Assembly: GCF_000972845.2 (NCBI RefSeq)
Contig: NC_040022.1
Coordinates: 5,672,979-5,736,978, forward strand
Source: Larimichthys crocea
Taxonomy: Eukaryota; Chordata; Actinopteri; Sciaenidae
Reading direction: 5' to 3'
DNA: 64,000 bases
In this document: piece after piece, positions 13,831 through 28,520 of the stretch
How the letters are laid out: each line of letters opens with the position of its first letter
Numbering within the stretch: the stretch's first letter is position 1
The notes under the pieces: generated by a model
Databases searched by the model: none
What the model saw: only the letters and a program-made list of their open reading frames with translations
Told to the model about the DNA's origin: nothing
Program-made: the position numbers and the translations under genes

Positions 13831-13864
13831 CTTCCTCTTCCTTGTTATGACAAGGAAGAGGAAG
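13831..13864. repeat. Perfect 14-bp inverted repeat (hairpin)
   Basis: CTTCCTCTTCCTTG and its exact complement CAAGGAAGAGGAAG are separated by a six-base loop, TTATGA. There is no T-run or gene end nearby to suggest a terminator. Confidence 0.95.
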
Positions 13865-14007
13865 CAAATGAAGACTGATTGAGGTGTTGTGTGTTTGTCT
13901 GCAGCTGAGTCTGCACATCGTTGGGTTTGTGATAAACTCATGCAGCAGTGCTGGTAACGATGTGAGCGCAACATGCTCCCATGACAAACCTGCAGAGGGA
14001 AGATTGC

Positions 14008-14009
14008 TG

Positions 14010-14081
<72 letters not shown>

Positions 14082-14082
14082 A
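14008..14082. repeat. Long GT microsatellite
   Basis: About 75 bases of GT with two GC interruptions. Confidence 0.95.
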
Positions 14083-17000
14083 GAAGGAGGGTAGCTTCTT
14101 GTGAACAGCCCCAAAGATAATGAGAAGCATCAGGGCCCTCAAACTCTGTCTTTGACTTATCAAGCAACAGCCCTGCAGTACTCAGGACTGGACTGTCAGC
14201 AGAAACCTGCAGAAATGTTTCTCCGTGTGTGTTTGTGTGTGCATTGGGGCTCCTTGGTAACTTAGGGGCAATAGTGGGAGCTCGAGGGAGATGGAGTGTT
14301 GCCAGAAGGAAAACACTAAGGATGTGTTGGGAAAGATAGAGGCAAAACCAGGGCCAAAAAATCCATCAGGCTGCAGTTTTTGAAGGACAGTTTCCCAATG
14401 AGAGTCTCATCCCATCAGCCCCTGGGCTGAGCCTCGGTCTGGCCTCAGCAGGAGGGAGCTCCTCCTCCTGAGATCACGCGGCTTGCGATTGAAGGTTATA
14501 AAAGGGGAAATGTGAGGAGAGAACAAGCTGGTGAGAGACAGTGATGGAGAGGTGGAAAGCTAACCTTTATCAGCTCTTGTTTTATGTCTTCCTCTCTCTT
14601 CACTCTCACATTTATCACCTGATATGAGCCCTTAGATGAACACCCTTTCTCTCCTCTGAAGAGTTTGGCATAAACACTTCTCAGTTACATGAAAAGAGGA
14701 GAAACTGTAACATTTCACACCTCCCTTGCTTTCTCCCAGTTCACTCAAACACACACACACACAGATGCTGACACGCTGCTTGCCAAAAGCATGGGCATGC
14801 ACACATCCACACATCCCCACCTGATCGTCTTCTAAGGGAGTGAATAATTACTTTGCCAAAGGGCACAACTGTGATCCCTGGCTGGTATTTAAAGCCTTGT
14901 CACTGAATTTAAATTACCCCTCCTCTCCATCGCTTCCTTTAGTTAAGTGGAAATGTCCTCTTTTCGGGCTAATACAGAGATCACAGCCCTAATGTCTTCA
15001 TCATGGCCTCCAGCTAATACTGCCACGTCGCGTGGTAGAGATACCCAGCTTGAATTTCCACATTGGCATAGACATGTGAAGCTATTTGCTGTCACCCACT
15101 GCAATCCAAACTCCACTTTTTCTTTTGTTGTGTTGCAACATGCAGCGAAGCGTAAAGTCCTAAGCTTTCATATTAGTATTTCCATCTCAAAGTCTTGTTT
15201 TTACCATGTAAAATGATTTATAGATAAACTTATTTCTCAAGTGGAGGAAGGGAGTGCTGACATGATGGAGGTGAGTGTGAAATTCTGCCCTTCTAATTAG
15301 TTTATTCAGTTATTCTTTCCTCTCCAAACCACATTGTAGCCCTAGGCCATCTGTGCTTCCTTTTGCAACAAGCTCCCCCAGCCTCCACCATCGCCCCCGC
15401 CCCACTGTTTCCTCAACCCCTTCACTGTGCTATATTTTTCCAGCCTCTCTCATGGCCTCTGTTGAGTGTGTGTGTGTCCTGTGTCCAGTCTGAGCAGGAT
15501 ACACTGAACCAAAGATAGGGGCTGCAGTTTTTCATCATGAATGAAGCTGTGGGGGTTGAAAGGCTGATCCCGTATTTGTCCTTGTCTGATCTAACTCGTT
15601 TCCCAAGATGCTCTGTGGCTGAGACTTGGCCCACCTGCTTGTTCTACTCCGGGCTCCATGATTGGCATCGTGGGGCAGAGAGACTATTAGGATGCTGGAT
15701 CATGAAACCACTTAAGTTGTGTGTTTCTGTGTGTGTGCGTGCGTGTGGGCAGCAAGCAAACGCATGTGTACATTTGTTTTTACACGTTTGCGCTCGTAGT
15801 AAGAGCGTGACCATGACCACCCCGACACACAATCCAGAATATCAAAGAACATCAAGTGTATTTGAATTCAGTGAGTGCAGCGAGGGGAGATATGATAATA
15901 AATTGCATCTAGATGGAGTTGGTATCCAGGTAACAAAAGCCCTAATCCATCGCTATATGATCTGCAGTTCTGTGTCCAACATGATATGGAAACCGATTAA
16001 AGAGACACTGAATGATGGACTAGGTTTTTGTCATACAAAATATGAACGTTTTTAATTAAATATATGTATGACTCATGCCAATATGCTTTCACTTTCCTAT
16101 AATATTCATTATATCCCCAGAATTTCATTCTTCCCAGGGTGAAAAAGCATCAGAAACCACATTTATACCATAATGAGATACCAAAATCTCTGAAACCCCC
16201 GGACTAATGAAATTTTCAGATGGGTTAGCAGGTGACCCAACACACCTATTCAATATATGAAGAGATTTGGGGGAAAATTAGTCCTTTAAATTAAGAAATA
16301 ATTCACGAAAATAGATTAAAAAACAGAATTATGCCAAGAAGATTATCCTTATTGCAGGGTTTACAGACTAATGTGACTGTTGTCAGGGAGAAACCTGTAT
16401 CATATTAGTTACAGATGACTGATGAAATCAGATTTTTAAGACCTCTGGTTCTGTATATCATCAAACTGGTATACCAGTCTAATCCTCCTCAATGATTTCA
16501 AAGTGTGAAGAAATGAGAGCGCCATGGTTGAAGCGTCGACTTTGTCAACACTGTTAGAGGGCGGATGATGTTGCACATTGCAATATCTACTACCAAAGCA
16601 ATACTAAACGTTGTAGTGTAACGTGTCATGGAGGAAAATGACTCATAATTATTATTCTGTGGGGGAAAAAAATGCAAACCTGATAGCCTTGCTATTGAAA
16701 ACAAAGTGCTAACAAGGAGTCAGCACCGTCTCTTCTGTCTTCGCTTACTCTCTTTCTCTCGTTACATATTTTTTCTGCTTTTTCCAGGCACACTTTTTCA
16801 TACCTCAAGGTTGTTTTTCTCAATGTCTATTTATCATTTTAAGCCTTCTCCCGCCTCCTCATGCCATGACTAGTTATTTTCTCAATTGACTATCGCCTGG
16901 CTTCCCATTACTCATGCTAAAATGCCCTTTCCTTTCTGAGAAGCGCACATTCTTGAATTGTTTTCTCTCCTCCAACATCCGAAAGCCTCTTGTACTTCCT

Positions 17001-20000
17001 GTAAACTCTTGCGTCCATTATCGATGATTGTTGCCTGGAGATTTCACCGTCTGTGTGTGTTCATGTGCCAGTTTGACCCAGTATGCTGCTCTCACAGATT
17101 TCACAGATTTAACCTCAAATCTGCTTTCTTCCAAATTAGATTTCCATTCTTCTGTCTCCATGTTGACTTATTTGCTTCCCTTTCATCATCTCCAGCAAGG
17201 TTATCCTGAGGCAGACAGCACTTTTATAGGAACAAGGGGGCGAGAAGGGGGGGTTGGAGGGCCTGGCTTTGCCGGCAGCTATGCCTTAATCGATCTTGTT
17301 TAAAGGGATGTTGTGAGCTGAATGTTTGAACCCGTCCTCTCGTTAACAGTTGTCTGGGATTTAATTAAGAAGTAGAATGAATTTAATGTCAATTACATCT
17401 TAAAATGTACGGGAAGAGCAAAAATGAATAAAAAAGAAAGAAGAGTGAGAGAGTGCGGAAAAAAGAAAGTGGAGGCTAATTAGAGGATAGAATTGTGTTC
17501 ATGCATCATTCCAGTTGAAACATTTCCTTCCTCTCTCTCTCTCAACCTCATTTTCCTATCTGCTCCTTATCCTCCTCCTATTTCTCCTTCTGCACGTATA
17601 TCTGCAAGAGCCCTCAGCAAAAAGAAATGTCACATCTTTTCTTTGCCGCTGGCACACAGTATGGGTATGCAAATATGAGAAAATAGAGACCTCAGCATTG
17701 TTGACACACTCTTCCTACACATGAAGCAAAACCAGATATAAGACTGGAGCCGACCTCTCTTTGACTGAAGTGGTTTAAGTACTTGTGTTGTACTTTATTG
17801 ATTTTTAGAATGTTGAAAACCACAGTAAATGCCATCATATCATCCATACAGTATATCATCCACATGACATAGAGAAACAAAACCATGAGGAACAAAAAGA
17901 TAAAACAGACAACCTCCACTGCATGACCCACATTTAAATACAACTTTATTCAGATCTGAGAGCTCTTAGCTTTTATATATATATGTATATTTATGTTTTT
18001 GACAGTCGGGTTTTGTTACTATTCTTTGCCGAGAGGACCAGTGTTGTCTTGCAGTCTCTAAGGCCAAATATCCACATCTGTTGGCACTAAATAGGTCAAC
18101 AGTAAGGCTGCTGCCATAACAACATCGTCCATATCTTAAACTTAGTCCAGCAGCCTTTCTTTAACTCGCTCCGGGGAGGTGGAGAGGGTGGAGTCTCAGT
18201 GAGAGTATTGCTGTAAATCTGAGAGGGTCGGTAAGGAGCAGAGTGAGGGGCTTCTTCCGGACAGGTAGCCCAAGATATGTCCTTGTTTTTTTTGTTTTTT
18301 TAAATAAGTTCAGTGCTGTGGGCTTGTGTTGCCCGGGTTTGATTCGAATGTGTGTGAGTATCCAGCTTCTCTCCGGACACCCCGCAGGAGGGGGGAGAGG
18401 AGCATTGAGGTTACTGGGGCGTATCTGTGTCGGGCACTCTGTTGGCATGCTATTGAGGAGATTTCATGTCCTCACGATCCACGGGCTTATGTAAGATGCT
18501 TTGCACAGGAGAGAGGAAAATACCTAAACCAGCACATCTTAAGATTGTGTGTGAACACGCATTTGTTTGATGGGATATAGATATAGAGAGAAATAGATAG
18601 ATAGAGAAGGAGAGAGGGGAGTTCTCACTGCTGATGTTCAGTTGGCTCGGCATTAAGCTCACAGAGATTAGCCAGCTCAGCTCAGCGCTGTGCGCAGGAG
18701 GGCGGGCAGGGCAGCAATGAAGAACTACCCACAGCAGGGTTCAACGCCAGGGTAAGGGAGGTAGAGAGGGGATGGAGGCTTAGTCCAGTGACCCGGGTCA
18801 CACACAAGGAGAGGACGACAGCATGATGGCAGCGGGGCATATGACTGAGAAACATGCAGACGTCTGGAGTGGAAAAGGCCCAGAGAGGGCTGTAGGATGA
18901 GGACATGGATGAACAGAGCAAGAGGCAGTGGTTCATTCATGCTGGTTGATATGCATTTTACACACATGAAGCTTTGTATCTCATCCAGAAGTCCAGGAAA
19001 AGGACCCTCAGACAAGTGTTTAGTTTCAGTTGCTGCCAAACCAACATCTATATTGCATGTTCCACTGGGACTCTTTATGTATGCTTTCAAATAAATATTG
19101 CATAAACGCTACTGTGATGTGACAGGAATCAGATTCTGTCTCTACACGCTTTCTCATAGTTGGCGCTCTGATTGTTGGTACCCTCTTTAGGAAAAATCGA
19201 CTCCGTGAGGATTTCTGATTGTGAGACACGTACAGTAAGAGACGAGCCAGAAGCAAGCAGCCGAGCCGGTGCATATATGAAATATCTGTTACGGTAGAAT
19301 AATCACATGCAAGAGGAAGCAGAGGTCTGACTTTCCCGGATGAACAGGCTTTATCACGGCTGCGGGTGGTGTAGCTGTCTGTCGCCTGCAGACTTGCTTG
19401 TGCACTGCTGCCATTTGTTCTGGGCCACAAGTTGATTTGGTCGCATATGGAGAGGTGCTACCCCCCTCTTTAAGAGTAAATTAAAAACTCAGAGCTTTGA
19501 CGTGCAGATTTACAGGTCTTTGTTTCTATCTTTAGCCCTGTTGCTTTATTTCCCTCCTACTCCTGCGCTCACACAGAGCAGCCAAGGCGAAGCATTTATG
19601 TCCAGCCTTATGCTACCCCCCACAGGAGGACGGCTTCACGGTGACTACTGTCCACCTGGGACATCGCTGAACAATTCAAGCCAAGCATGCATGCGCACAG
19701 GCCATGACTGTATCCCTGATATCACAGCACATTAGCATCAAACCAGTTATCTGATACCGCCATTTAACGACTCTTCACACCTGTCTTGTGACTGTTCATC
19801 GTTAATGGACTGAAAAGTCATTGTGTCCTCATAAGCAGGATAGCGGTAACCTCTCAGCACACAAAATGTCAGGATACCTAATTCATAGCTCCATTGTGCG
19901 CTGATATTGTTTGTGAGAGAAACATGAGATGGGCCAGCCAGTGGCCATTTATCTTAATGAGAGCAGTTAACTCTGGGCTGAGCTGTGGCTGCTGGCTCCG

Positions 20001-20147
20001 CGCTAGAACGCAACAATCTCCATGAACGTCCTCTTATCCTCCTACCCGCCGAGTTGATTTTTAGGAATACATTTCGCCCTCTCGTAGAAACCTTAATTAG
20101 TTCTAAAGGAGATTAAATTATATGTAATTATTATGATAATATTTTCA

Positions 20148-21350
20148 TTTATTCAAGATAACGGGCCGCCTTTAGTGAACACAGTATTTGTCGGGAGAGA
20201 GCAATCTCTCTCACACAGTCAAAGTTATCAAGGCGTGAAATCAGGAATCCTGACGGCAACAAAATGTAATCTTTTTCATACAGAGGGGACAATAGAAGGA
20301 GCTGCATACTCTCTACGTCTCCTTCTCCACTTTAATTAAAACAGCTCACTGAATCTCTCCCTCTCTCACTCCCCCACCTTTCTCTCTCTCTCTCTCCCTC
20401 TCTTAAGTATGGAGGGCCAATCCTATCTCTATGCAGAATCTAGTTATTTCCCTCATGCTGAACTTGTCTTAAACCCTGACCCTAAATCTTTGTTGAGCAA
20501 TTGCCTTTTCTTGCATTTTTTAAAATATTTTCTCTCCCTCTTTTCTTGAAATGGGGTGACGTAACTGAGCGATATAGTGTGATTAGGTTTGGCAGGCTGC
20601 GAAGGTAAACACTACACCTGGACAATGCCTTAATGAGATGGTTAAAGGTGATGTGGACGGGGTGAAAAGATGAGTAAGAAGTGGAACTTTCTGGGATGCC
20701 CTTTGAAAAGACTTTGAGTTTAACCTCCATGATCCCGTGGGTTGGTTACACCTTACATTCATCTGCTCTTTGCGTTCCCTCTGGTAAGTTTTAAACCGTG
20801 ATCTTTTTTGCCTTTACAGTGTATGATGTTAATCACTGCATGACGTCTTTAATAAAGTCTAAATTTGTATACAGCTCTCCAGTGAATCGTATCACAACAT
20901 TTAAAAGCGAGCTTTCACTAAAAATGCTGCCTTGTGACTTTGCAAAAGAGCGACATTGTAAAGGGTGATTAAACGGACATTCAGACAACATTCACAAATG
21001 ACTTAATGGAAGAGAGAAATAGCTGGAGAAAAAATGGCATTTAGAAACTGGATTGAGGTAAGAATGTGCGTGTTGGTGGCATTTAATTTTCACTACCAGC
21101 CCAGTTAATGAATGCTGCAGTTAAGCATTCCGAATGCCTCATTATCTGCATACTGTAGTTTTTGTTTTGCATATATGTTTTTACATCTTACAGTAGTCAG
21201 GCTACAAAGAGAGCTTTTTTAAGGTGTCTTGCTGCCACAGTGGCATTAAGGACTATTCACAGCCCTGGTTTCCTCCTCATGTGTTACAGTCACTCCTGCT
21301 CAACCCCCTTTTCCTCTCCCCTCCCACCTCTCCTCCCCCCTACAAGTCTT
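20148..21350 (-). other. Presumed 3' untranslated region of the neurexophilin gene (end unknown)
   Basis: The sequence after the TAG stop has no further coding character. On the minus strand ATTAAA occurs at 21087-21082 and 20853-20848, and the first canonical AATAAA is at 20153-20148. Any of these could direct polyadenylation, so the 3' end may lie 0.3 to 1.2 kb after the stop. This is inference from signal words only. Confidence 0.35.
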
Positions 21351-22241
<891 letters not shown>

Positions 22242-23334
22242 TTAATTTACCGTTCATACCTTCAGTGGTAGTAACCGTGACATTCTATCAATGTTATATA
22301 TATAAATAAATGGTTGAAATTTTGCAGGTATTGCTATTATTACATTCTTTTGTTTACTTCTGCCGTGAGAGAAAATACTCCTTTATGTCTAGTTTTCACA
22401 CAGCCGATGTAATTCCCTAAGCTCACTGGTAATGGGCTCATATGCCTCCGTTGGAGCTACTGGCGAGGCCAGAGGGATCAAAGAACAGATTCAAACATAA
22501 AACCCACACCAAAACTGAATCCACATAAAGCGTGTTACTCCTGTGGTCTTGGGCAGTTTAATCAATATTTCTGAGAGTGGACAATTTTCTACAAAGGCTA
22601 TAATCCTGTAAAACAATAAAGCTCTGTCATTAAGAAATGGTTTCTAGAGTTGTTTCTCTGACAACAGAGGTTGGAGGTTGATTTATGCACTTATAAAGCG
22701 TCTGAATGCACCAAAAAGAGCAGGATTTATGCCAGCGGTTATAAAACATTTCATTTCTACATTGCCAAAACATCATTGGAGGAACTGCTTTTACATTTCT
22801 CTCACAAAGAATAACTGGAACTGGAACAAAGTCAGAAAAGGTCACTTGAAGATCATCTTACTGGAGAGAAATTGTTCTTATATAAATTCTTACAGAAAGA
22901 GACTCCAAGTGAAAGTAAACTAAGCTGTGTTTTCTTTGCTTTTCTGCATCTTAAGCACTGGTGCAAGTCTAAATGCAGGCAAAATTATTATTGCCTCCAA
23001 AGGTTTTGGTCTGAGGATCAAAGTGTTGTGAGGAAGGGGAGGTGGACAAGTAGGAGGAGTGTGAAGAATAAAGTGTAATATCCAATTAAGACTTCCAGTG
23101 TTTTAATTAAAGGGGAAAATCTGTATCGGCACACACACAAAGCTGTCAGATGTTAACATCAACTCAGGGGAGGAGAAGACGACTGAGGGAGATAAGATAG
23201 TGCTGCTGTGCTCAGCAGTAGCTTTGTGAAGAGTGTGTGAATGTAATGGGTAATTATTCAACGGTAATGATCTATTAACAGGTAGCCTCTGTCTAATCCA
23301 ACATTATGATGTCCTTTGGATTTGGCAATGGAGA

Positions 23335-23363
23335 ACACACACACACACGCACACACACACACA
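23335..23363. repeat. CA microsatellite
   Basis: A CA run with one CG interruption, inside the neurexophilin intron. Confidence 0.9.
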
Positions 23364-24422
23364 GGTTATTTGTGAATTTTGAGTTGTGGTAAACGTGAGC
23401 AATAAGCGATGCAAATGTGAATGACGTTTATGTATCTGCGTGTGCGCTCTACCCGGAGAGGATTTGCAGGAATGCATAATGCATGCATTCCTGTCTGTAC
23501 TCCGGCCCATCTACTGTCTTGACTGCAAGAGCTTCCTTATACAGGCTTAGTCAGGATTATTAAGTCTGACTCATTTTTATTCCATTTTATGCAGGTTTTT
23601 CAAGCTCGCTCAGATTTGTTCACTTGCACCGCAGTCAGTCAGCGATATTGATTTTCTGTCTCTTCATGTATTTCCTTTCATAACAACCTGTATCACATTT
23701 CAACTGCCTTGCGAGGATTCCCGCTGATGTGGTTGTGGTCTGGTGTTTGGACTCACATGAGAGGACTCGACTTTTCCCTTAATCTGACCCTAGTACCACG
23801 GGGGTGTTAGAGACCAGACACCCTCTCCTCTAGTTACCTATCGGCTGCTACGCTACACTGCAGCCCCGTTCCTTCAGTCTCCCCATGGGGGGCCGATAAC
23901 AGCCTTGACAAGGACTCCTTCCTCTTGAATCAGATAGTTATGAGCTTCTTCGAGAATACCAAAGTCATTAATAATGAAAAAACATTTTTGGAAGAGCTCA
24001 AGACATATTGATTTTAATCTTTTCAAATGGATCTTTGTTTTTTCAGAGGGGAAGTTGAGGCCAGGCAGAATGACTTTGATGACAAATACACCATTCCCCA
24101 CGGCTCCTATTGAAGGACTAGTTTGTGTTTGATTTCTCTTCTTCAATGAGCTGGTTGCTGCTGGGCACAGAGGGTAGCACTCTGCCTGCCTCCCCAGATA
24201 GCACTTAAGAGCCCCTGCGGTGTCCTACAAAAAAGCCCTTTAGGGTTCTTAAAAAATATTTCACTCTTGATTTCTGTGTAACTGCCCCATGCTTTTAAGA
24301 TCCTGATCATTTTGCCAGCACAGCCGCTTGTCTAGAGTGACTCTCAGATGGTGCCAACACTCATATCTGAGCAAAAACATATTGCAGTATGCTTTGTTGT
24401 AGCTTACATATTGAGTAAGGCT

Positions 24423-24450
24423 TCTCTCTCTCTGTCTCTCTCTCTCTCTC
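24423..24450. repeat. CT microsatellite
   Basis: A CT run with one GT interruption, inside the neurexophilin intron. Confidence 0.9.
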
Positions 24451-26358
24451 AAGCACAGTCTTCATTAGAGAGCCTGAGAGGCCAGGCTGCAGGAGAAGAG
24501 ATGGAGTGAGCATTGTGCTATTGTTGAACAGAAGATTTAAGTGTCTGGCACTGCTGGAGGTGTCAGATTCAGTGTGCAGCATCATTGTCAAAGACAAATG
24601 TTAAAATGAGCTTAATATGGCTCTGAAAAAAAGAAGGAAAAACTGAGCCAGGACTATAATGATCACTATAGTGAGAGAATGCGTACTGTATGATTGTCCA
24701 AACCACCATGATGCTTTAAAATACAACTGTGGCTTAATTTCTGCAGGTAAATGTTCTCATTAGTGGCCTGTAGTATCACTTTATACATGCTATATACTTG
24801 TATTTGCACACCAGGAGATCTGTATTTCTAAGGTCACAGAGGTTACACTTTATACGGCAGCACATAACATATTTTTCATCATTAAATACTGTAAGAATCG
24901 CTACTTTCTCAAAAACTGCATACGGCTACAACTGTCTCGCCACTCTGCATTTAACTAGGAGAGTATATGAGGTGTAAGATTTAACTATCAGCATGCTTCC
25001 AGCTTTGACTTATGCAATGTAAGCAAGTTGAAATGGTGTAGAAAAACCCCAGAGTTCATTGTTGTTTTCCACAATGCCAAAAGATTAATGCATTGCCTTA
25101 CTTTAGCAGGACATTTTCATATTTTAGAATGCAAACCCCAACACAGTTGAGCACTGATGTTTTTATGCTCTGCGTATTCATGCCACTCTCTTGCTTTCAT
25201 ATTTAAACACAAGCCAAGAAGTCATCCTTTGATGATGCACCACAAATGATATCGTTTTATATGATGTGTGTTTTTCGTTGACCAGTGTTGTAACATTAAA
25301 GAAATGTTTTGATGAGATTAAAAAATATGCAACAGCAAAGAATTTGTAAGGCTGCACAGGAAATGTCAAAGGTTTCCTGCTCACTAAATCATACTAAAAT
25401 ATGCATGTTAAACTATCTACATAGTGTAACACAGTAAAATGTTGCTTTGAAAGGCCAGAGCAAGTTACTTTGAGACTAAGTTTGTTTTGTTTCATGAATC
25501 TTGGCAAGATGTATCCCAGCTTTAAGTACTGTAGGCAAAGTGTGGGCGATGGGCAATCAGGTCTTAGCGAGGGGGCGGAGGTTCGGGATGATTTTGTCAT
25601 TTGTCATGTGCGCTAAGTGAGTCAGTGAAACGGCTGGAGAGGATGGGAGGTGGCTGCAGGCTCTGTCACTGTGGTAATTGTGAGTCATTCAGCCTCAGTG
25701 AGCACAGGCCCCAGGCCTCTCGCCCAGCAGGGAGTATGGGGAGGGGAGCGATCCTCACAAGCCTGCCAGTTCCACAGGCAATAATCAGCCTGTTACAATG
25801 ACAGGTACACCGTTTTAACCCCTTTCCCCCGGTGACAGAAGAACACTATTGCCATAATATAGCACAGAGATCAGAGAGCCACTTAACTCTCACAAAAGCA
25901 GGGGCGTGATGACAGACTGGTGTGTTGACCAGAGAAGTAAAATATTGTTGCAAAATGTACTCATTCAAGCTTAACTTATTGACCTGTAAGTAAATACAAG
26001 TTAAAAGAACAGCATAGTTTTACTTAAAAAATGGGGAAACTAGAGCTAAAATAATAAATAATTGAATGTAAGCTATTTTGATAACTGATTAAATGCCATT
26101 TTTCTAGTGAAGTGCTCTGGCTGATCTGGTTCCAGTTTCTCCAGTGTGAGATGTTGCTGTTTTGTATTCGGGTTTTAGATTGCTGGCGGAACAAAAGGTT
26201 CAAACATTTTGGAAATGTCATCTTAGGCATTTGGAATTTAAAATGAAGTAGACAAAATGTTTGAGTGTTTTAGTGTCTTTCAGCTCATTGTTTTGATTTT
26301 ATGGCCCCTGTCCTTTGCTGTTGGTTCTCTCACCGCTGTCACATTGTTGTTTTCTGCA

Positions 26359-26496
26359 GCAGCAGGCAGCTGTTTTCAGCAGAAAAGCTCTAAGAGGTGA
26401 CTGTGCACCACCTGCCCAGACTCCTGCAGACAGACAGTTAGTAGCTAACTGGTGAACAAGGTGGAGCATTTAACAGCCAGACAGAGATATTTAACC
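26359..26496 (+). repeat. Dispersed repeat copy, family A (copy 2, within the neurexophilin intron)
   Basis: This segment matches 3823-3970 in the same orientation, sharing GCAGGCAGCTGTTTTCAG and CTGGTGAACAA with the same order and spacing. It is inserted in the coding intron and has no coding content. The upstream part, from about 26285 (TTTTATGGCCCC and following), may belong to the same element. Confidence 0.6.
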
Positions 26497-28221
26497 TATT
26501 CCAATTTCAACGTTTATTTTGGACTTGCTGCTGTATGTCTTTGGTGTGATGCGTGTTTGATGTTATCTTTTTATGGATGCATGATAAAGTAAATTGATTG
26601 ATTGATTCATACAGAAAATCTGTCTGTAGAGCCACCCAGTGGTGCTGAAAGCATGTGCGCGTCCTGTGGAGCTGACAAGTTCAATAAGCACTCCATTTTC
26701 CTCTGGCAGTTGAGTCGAAATCTTCATCTCTAATATGACATCAATTTTTAATTAAAGACCCAGGCAGCTCAGATTTCTTAAGTGTTCGTCAATGCTTTAT
26801 TCTTTTCTCTTTTTTTCCTTCGGTCTCCTCTCCCCGTCTCAAGATCTAATATGCTCACTGCGGGAGACTTCTCTGTTACATGATTAAAGTCTGAAAATGG
26901 CTGTGCCCTTATAACTAATTATTCTTCTGGCTAGTGTAGATCCAAGAGGAGGTGAGGGAGAAAAAGGTAATTTCACAAGAAACAAGCCATTTGACTCGTA
27001 ATGAATAATTTACTCCAGCTTCTTGGGGGTCACTGGAGCTTAGATCTGCAGTGTGTGAACAAACTCACTACACTGAATCTTTTTATTCTAAACTCTTTTT
27101 CCTGATATATTCGTTCTGTTTGCATCCTCCACCTGCTTTTCCAGCTCATTTTGGACAGGTTGAGTTGTGTGGTCCCAGTGGACTCAGGCTCATTTTGTAT
27201 GCTCAGAGAGAAGCCGGCTCTGAATTGGCTATCACATTTTTACATTATAAGATATTGACAAGTTGGCGGTGCGAGGAGGGTGTAGAAGTACGGCTGGGGA
27301 CGGTTTCTCCCCACTATTCCCCGAGGAGAGTGGTGAGCAATGCATGGCCTGATGGGACAGGGCTGATTAAAGTGCTGTTACAGTATTCACACCTGTCTGG
27401 TAAAAACTAGAAGAAAAAAGCTTTCACTGAATGCCATCTTATCAAGTGCTGGTGCCTGACTTTATGCGCCAGTCTTTCTGCTGGATTTTGACAAACACCT
27501 GATAATAATTCACCAGAAAAAAGCAAATGAATTACAGCAAAGCAGTTGAATTGCTTCAGTAAAGGTGCTAAGTGGTCAAATCAAACGACAACAGTTTGTA
27601 TAGCTCCCAGCTGGGAATGTTTGTAACTGTGTGAACAGGCTGTGTTCACACTTACAGTAGCACTAAATCCAATCATTAGTGGACTTTATATATAAATGTG
27701 GGCGCGCCCACAACACATTGGGAGTCATCACGTCAGCGACATTTTGAGGTAGACCAGATGTTTCCACATTTGTATTGTGAACACGAACGCATCCCTGATT
27801 GCTTTGAAGCTCCGTCTAGCTTCACAGGTTGCACGCAGACTACAAACCATCAGAACGCTGTTCATTTGCATATGTGCCACACGGCTCGGACAACAGTGAA
27901 GTACCAATCTGACACAGCAATCTGCTTCAATAGCTGAAGTCGAACTTTTTTTTTCTCTTTAACAGCAGTCTTTAACACATAAAACCAAATGTGAGCTGGG
28001 AAGTGAAATCTGATCACAAGTGCTTACTTGTTTAACATTTGACACTCATCCTGACAACAAGTCTAAACTGCAGTCCATCTCAACTCGACACCTGAGACAC
28101 CAACAGTATTCAAATTCATAAAACCGCCTATGTTTTAAGTGATGAGTGACCTATATGAGTCAGGCGAACAAAAACGGTCTTCTCCAGATAGATATCCTGT
28201 TACAAAACAAACAACAAGTCT

Positions 28222-28520
28222 TAATGGACTGAATTTATGCAGCACTTTTCTGGTCTACAGACCTCTCAAAGTACTTTACAACACTTGTCACATTCACCAA
28301 TTCACGCACTGATGGCAGAAGCTGCCATGCAAGGTGCCAACTGCTTATCAGGAGCGATACAGCGCTCCTATCCAAAGTGCTCACAATAAATCCAAGCTCA
28401 CACTTCACACACACTCACACAATTTGGTAATTTAGGGTGTAGTATCTTGCCCCCAATTGTTCCTGTTGTCCAAGGACACTTCAACTGGAGTGAGGGAGCC
28501 AGGAATCGATGGTTGGGCGT
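28222..28520 (+). repeat. Teleost interspersed repeat copy
   Basis: The order of words is that of a very common fish repeat: TGGACTGAATTTATGCAGCA, CTCAAAGTACTTTACAACAC, ATTCACCAATTCACGCACTGA, GGCAGAAGCTGCCATGCAAG, GTGCCAACTGCTTATCAGGAG, TAGTATCTTGCCC, AAGGACACTTCAACTGGAGT, GAGCCAGGAATCGATGGTTG. This copy carries substitutions and an insert after CAGGAGCGATA. It does not encode protein. I recognise the family but not its formal name. Confidence 0.75.

Larger units (their letters stand above)
12988..20147. other. Non-coding stretch downstream of the neurexophilin gene, no gene recognised
   Basis: The stretch contains a perfect short hairpin at 13.83 kb, a long GT microsatellite at 14.0 kb, a TATA-box-like sequence near 14.5 kb, and AT-rich segments. 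The 172-codon plus-strand frame at 15537-16055 crosses a GT tract and has no family resemblance, so I do not call it a gene. Confidence 0.65.

Noticed and set aside
13736..14167. Open frames of Thr/His or Val/Cys repeats near 14 kb
   Set aside because: They are translations of the GT microsatellite. The same holds for frames over the tracts at 7.0, 8.2 and 36.3 kb.
15537..16055. Plus-strand open frame of 172 codons
   Set aside because: It passes through a GT microsatellite and then AT-rich sequence; composition changes abruptly and no domain is recognisable.
16465..16478. 14-bp palindrome ACTGGTATACCAGT
   Set aside because: It is a short loopless palindrome, unremarkable in 64 kb and without other context.
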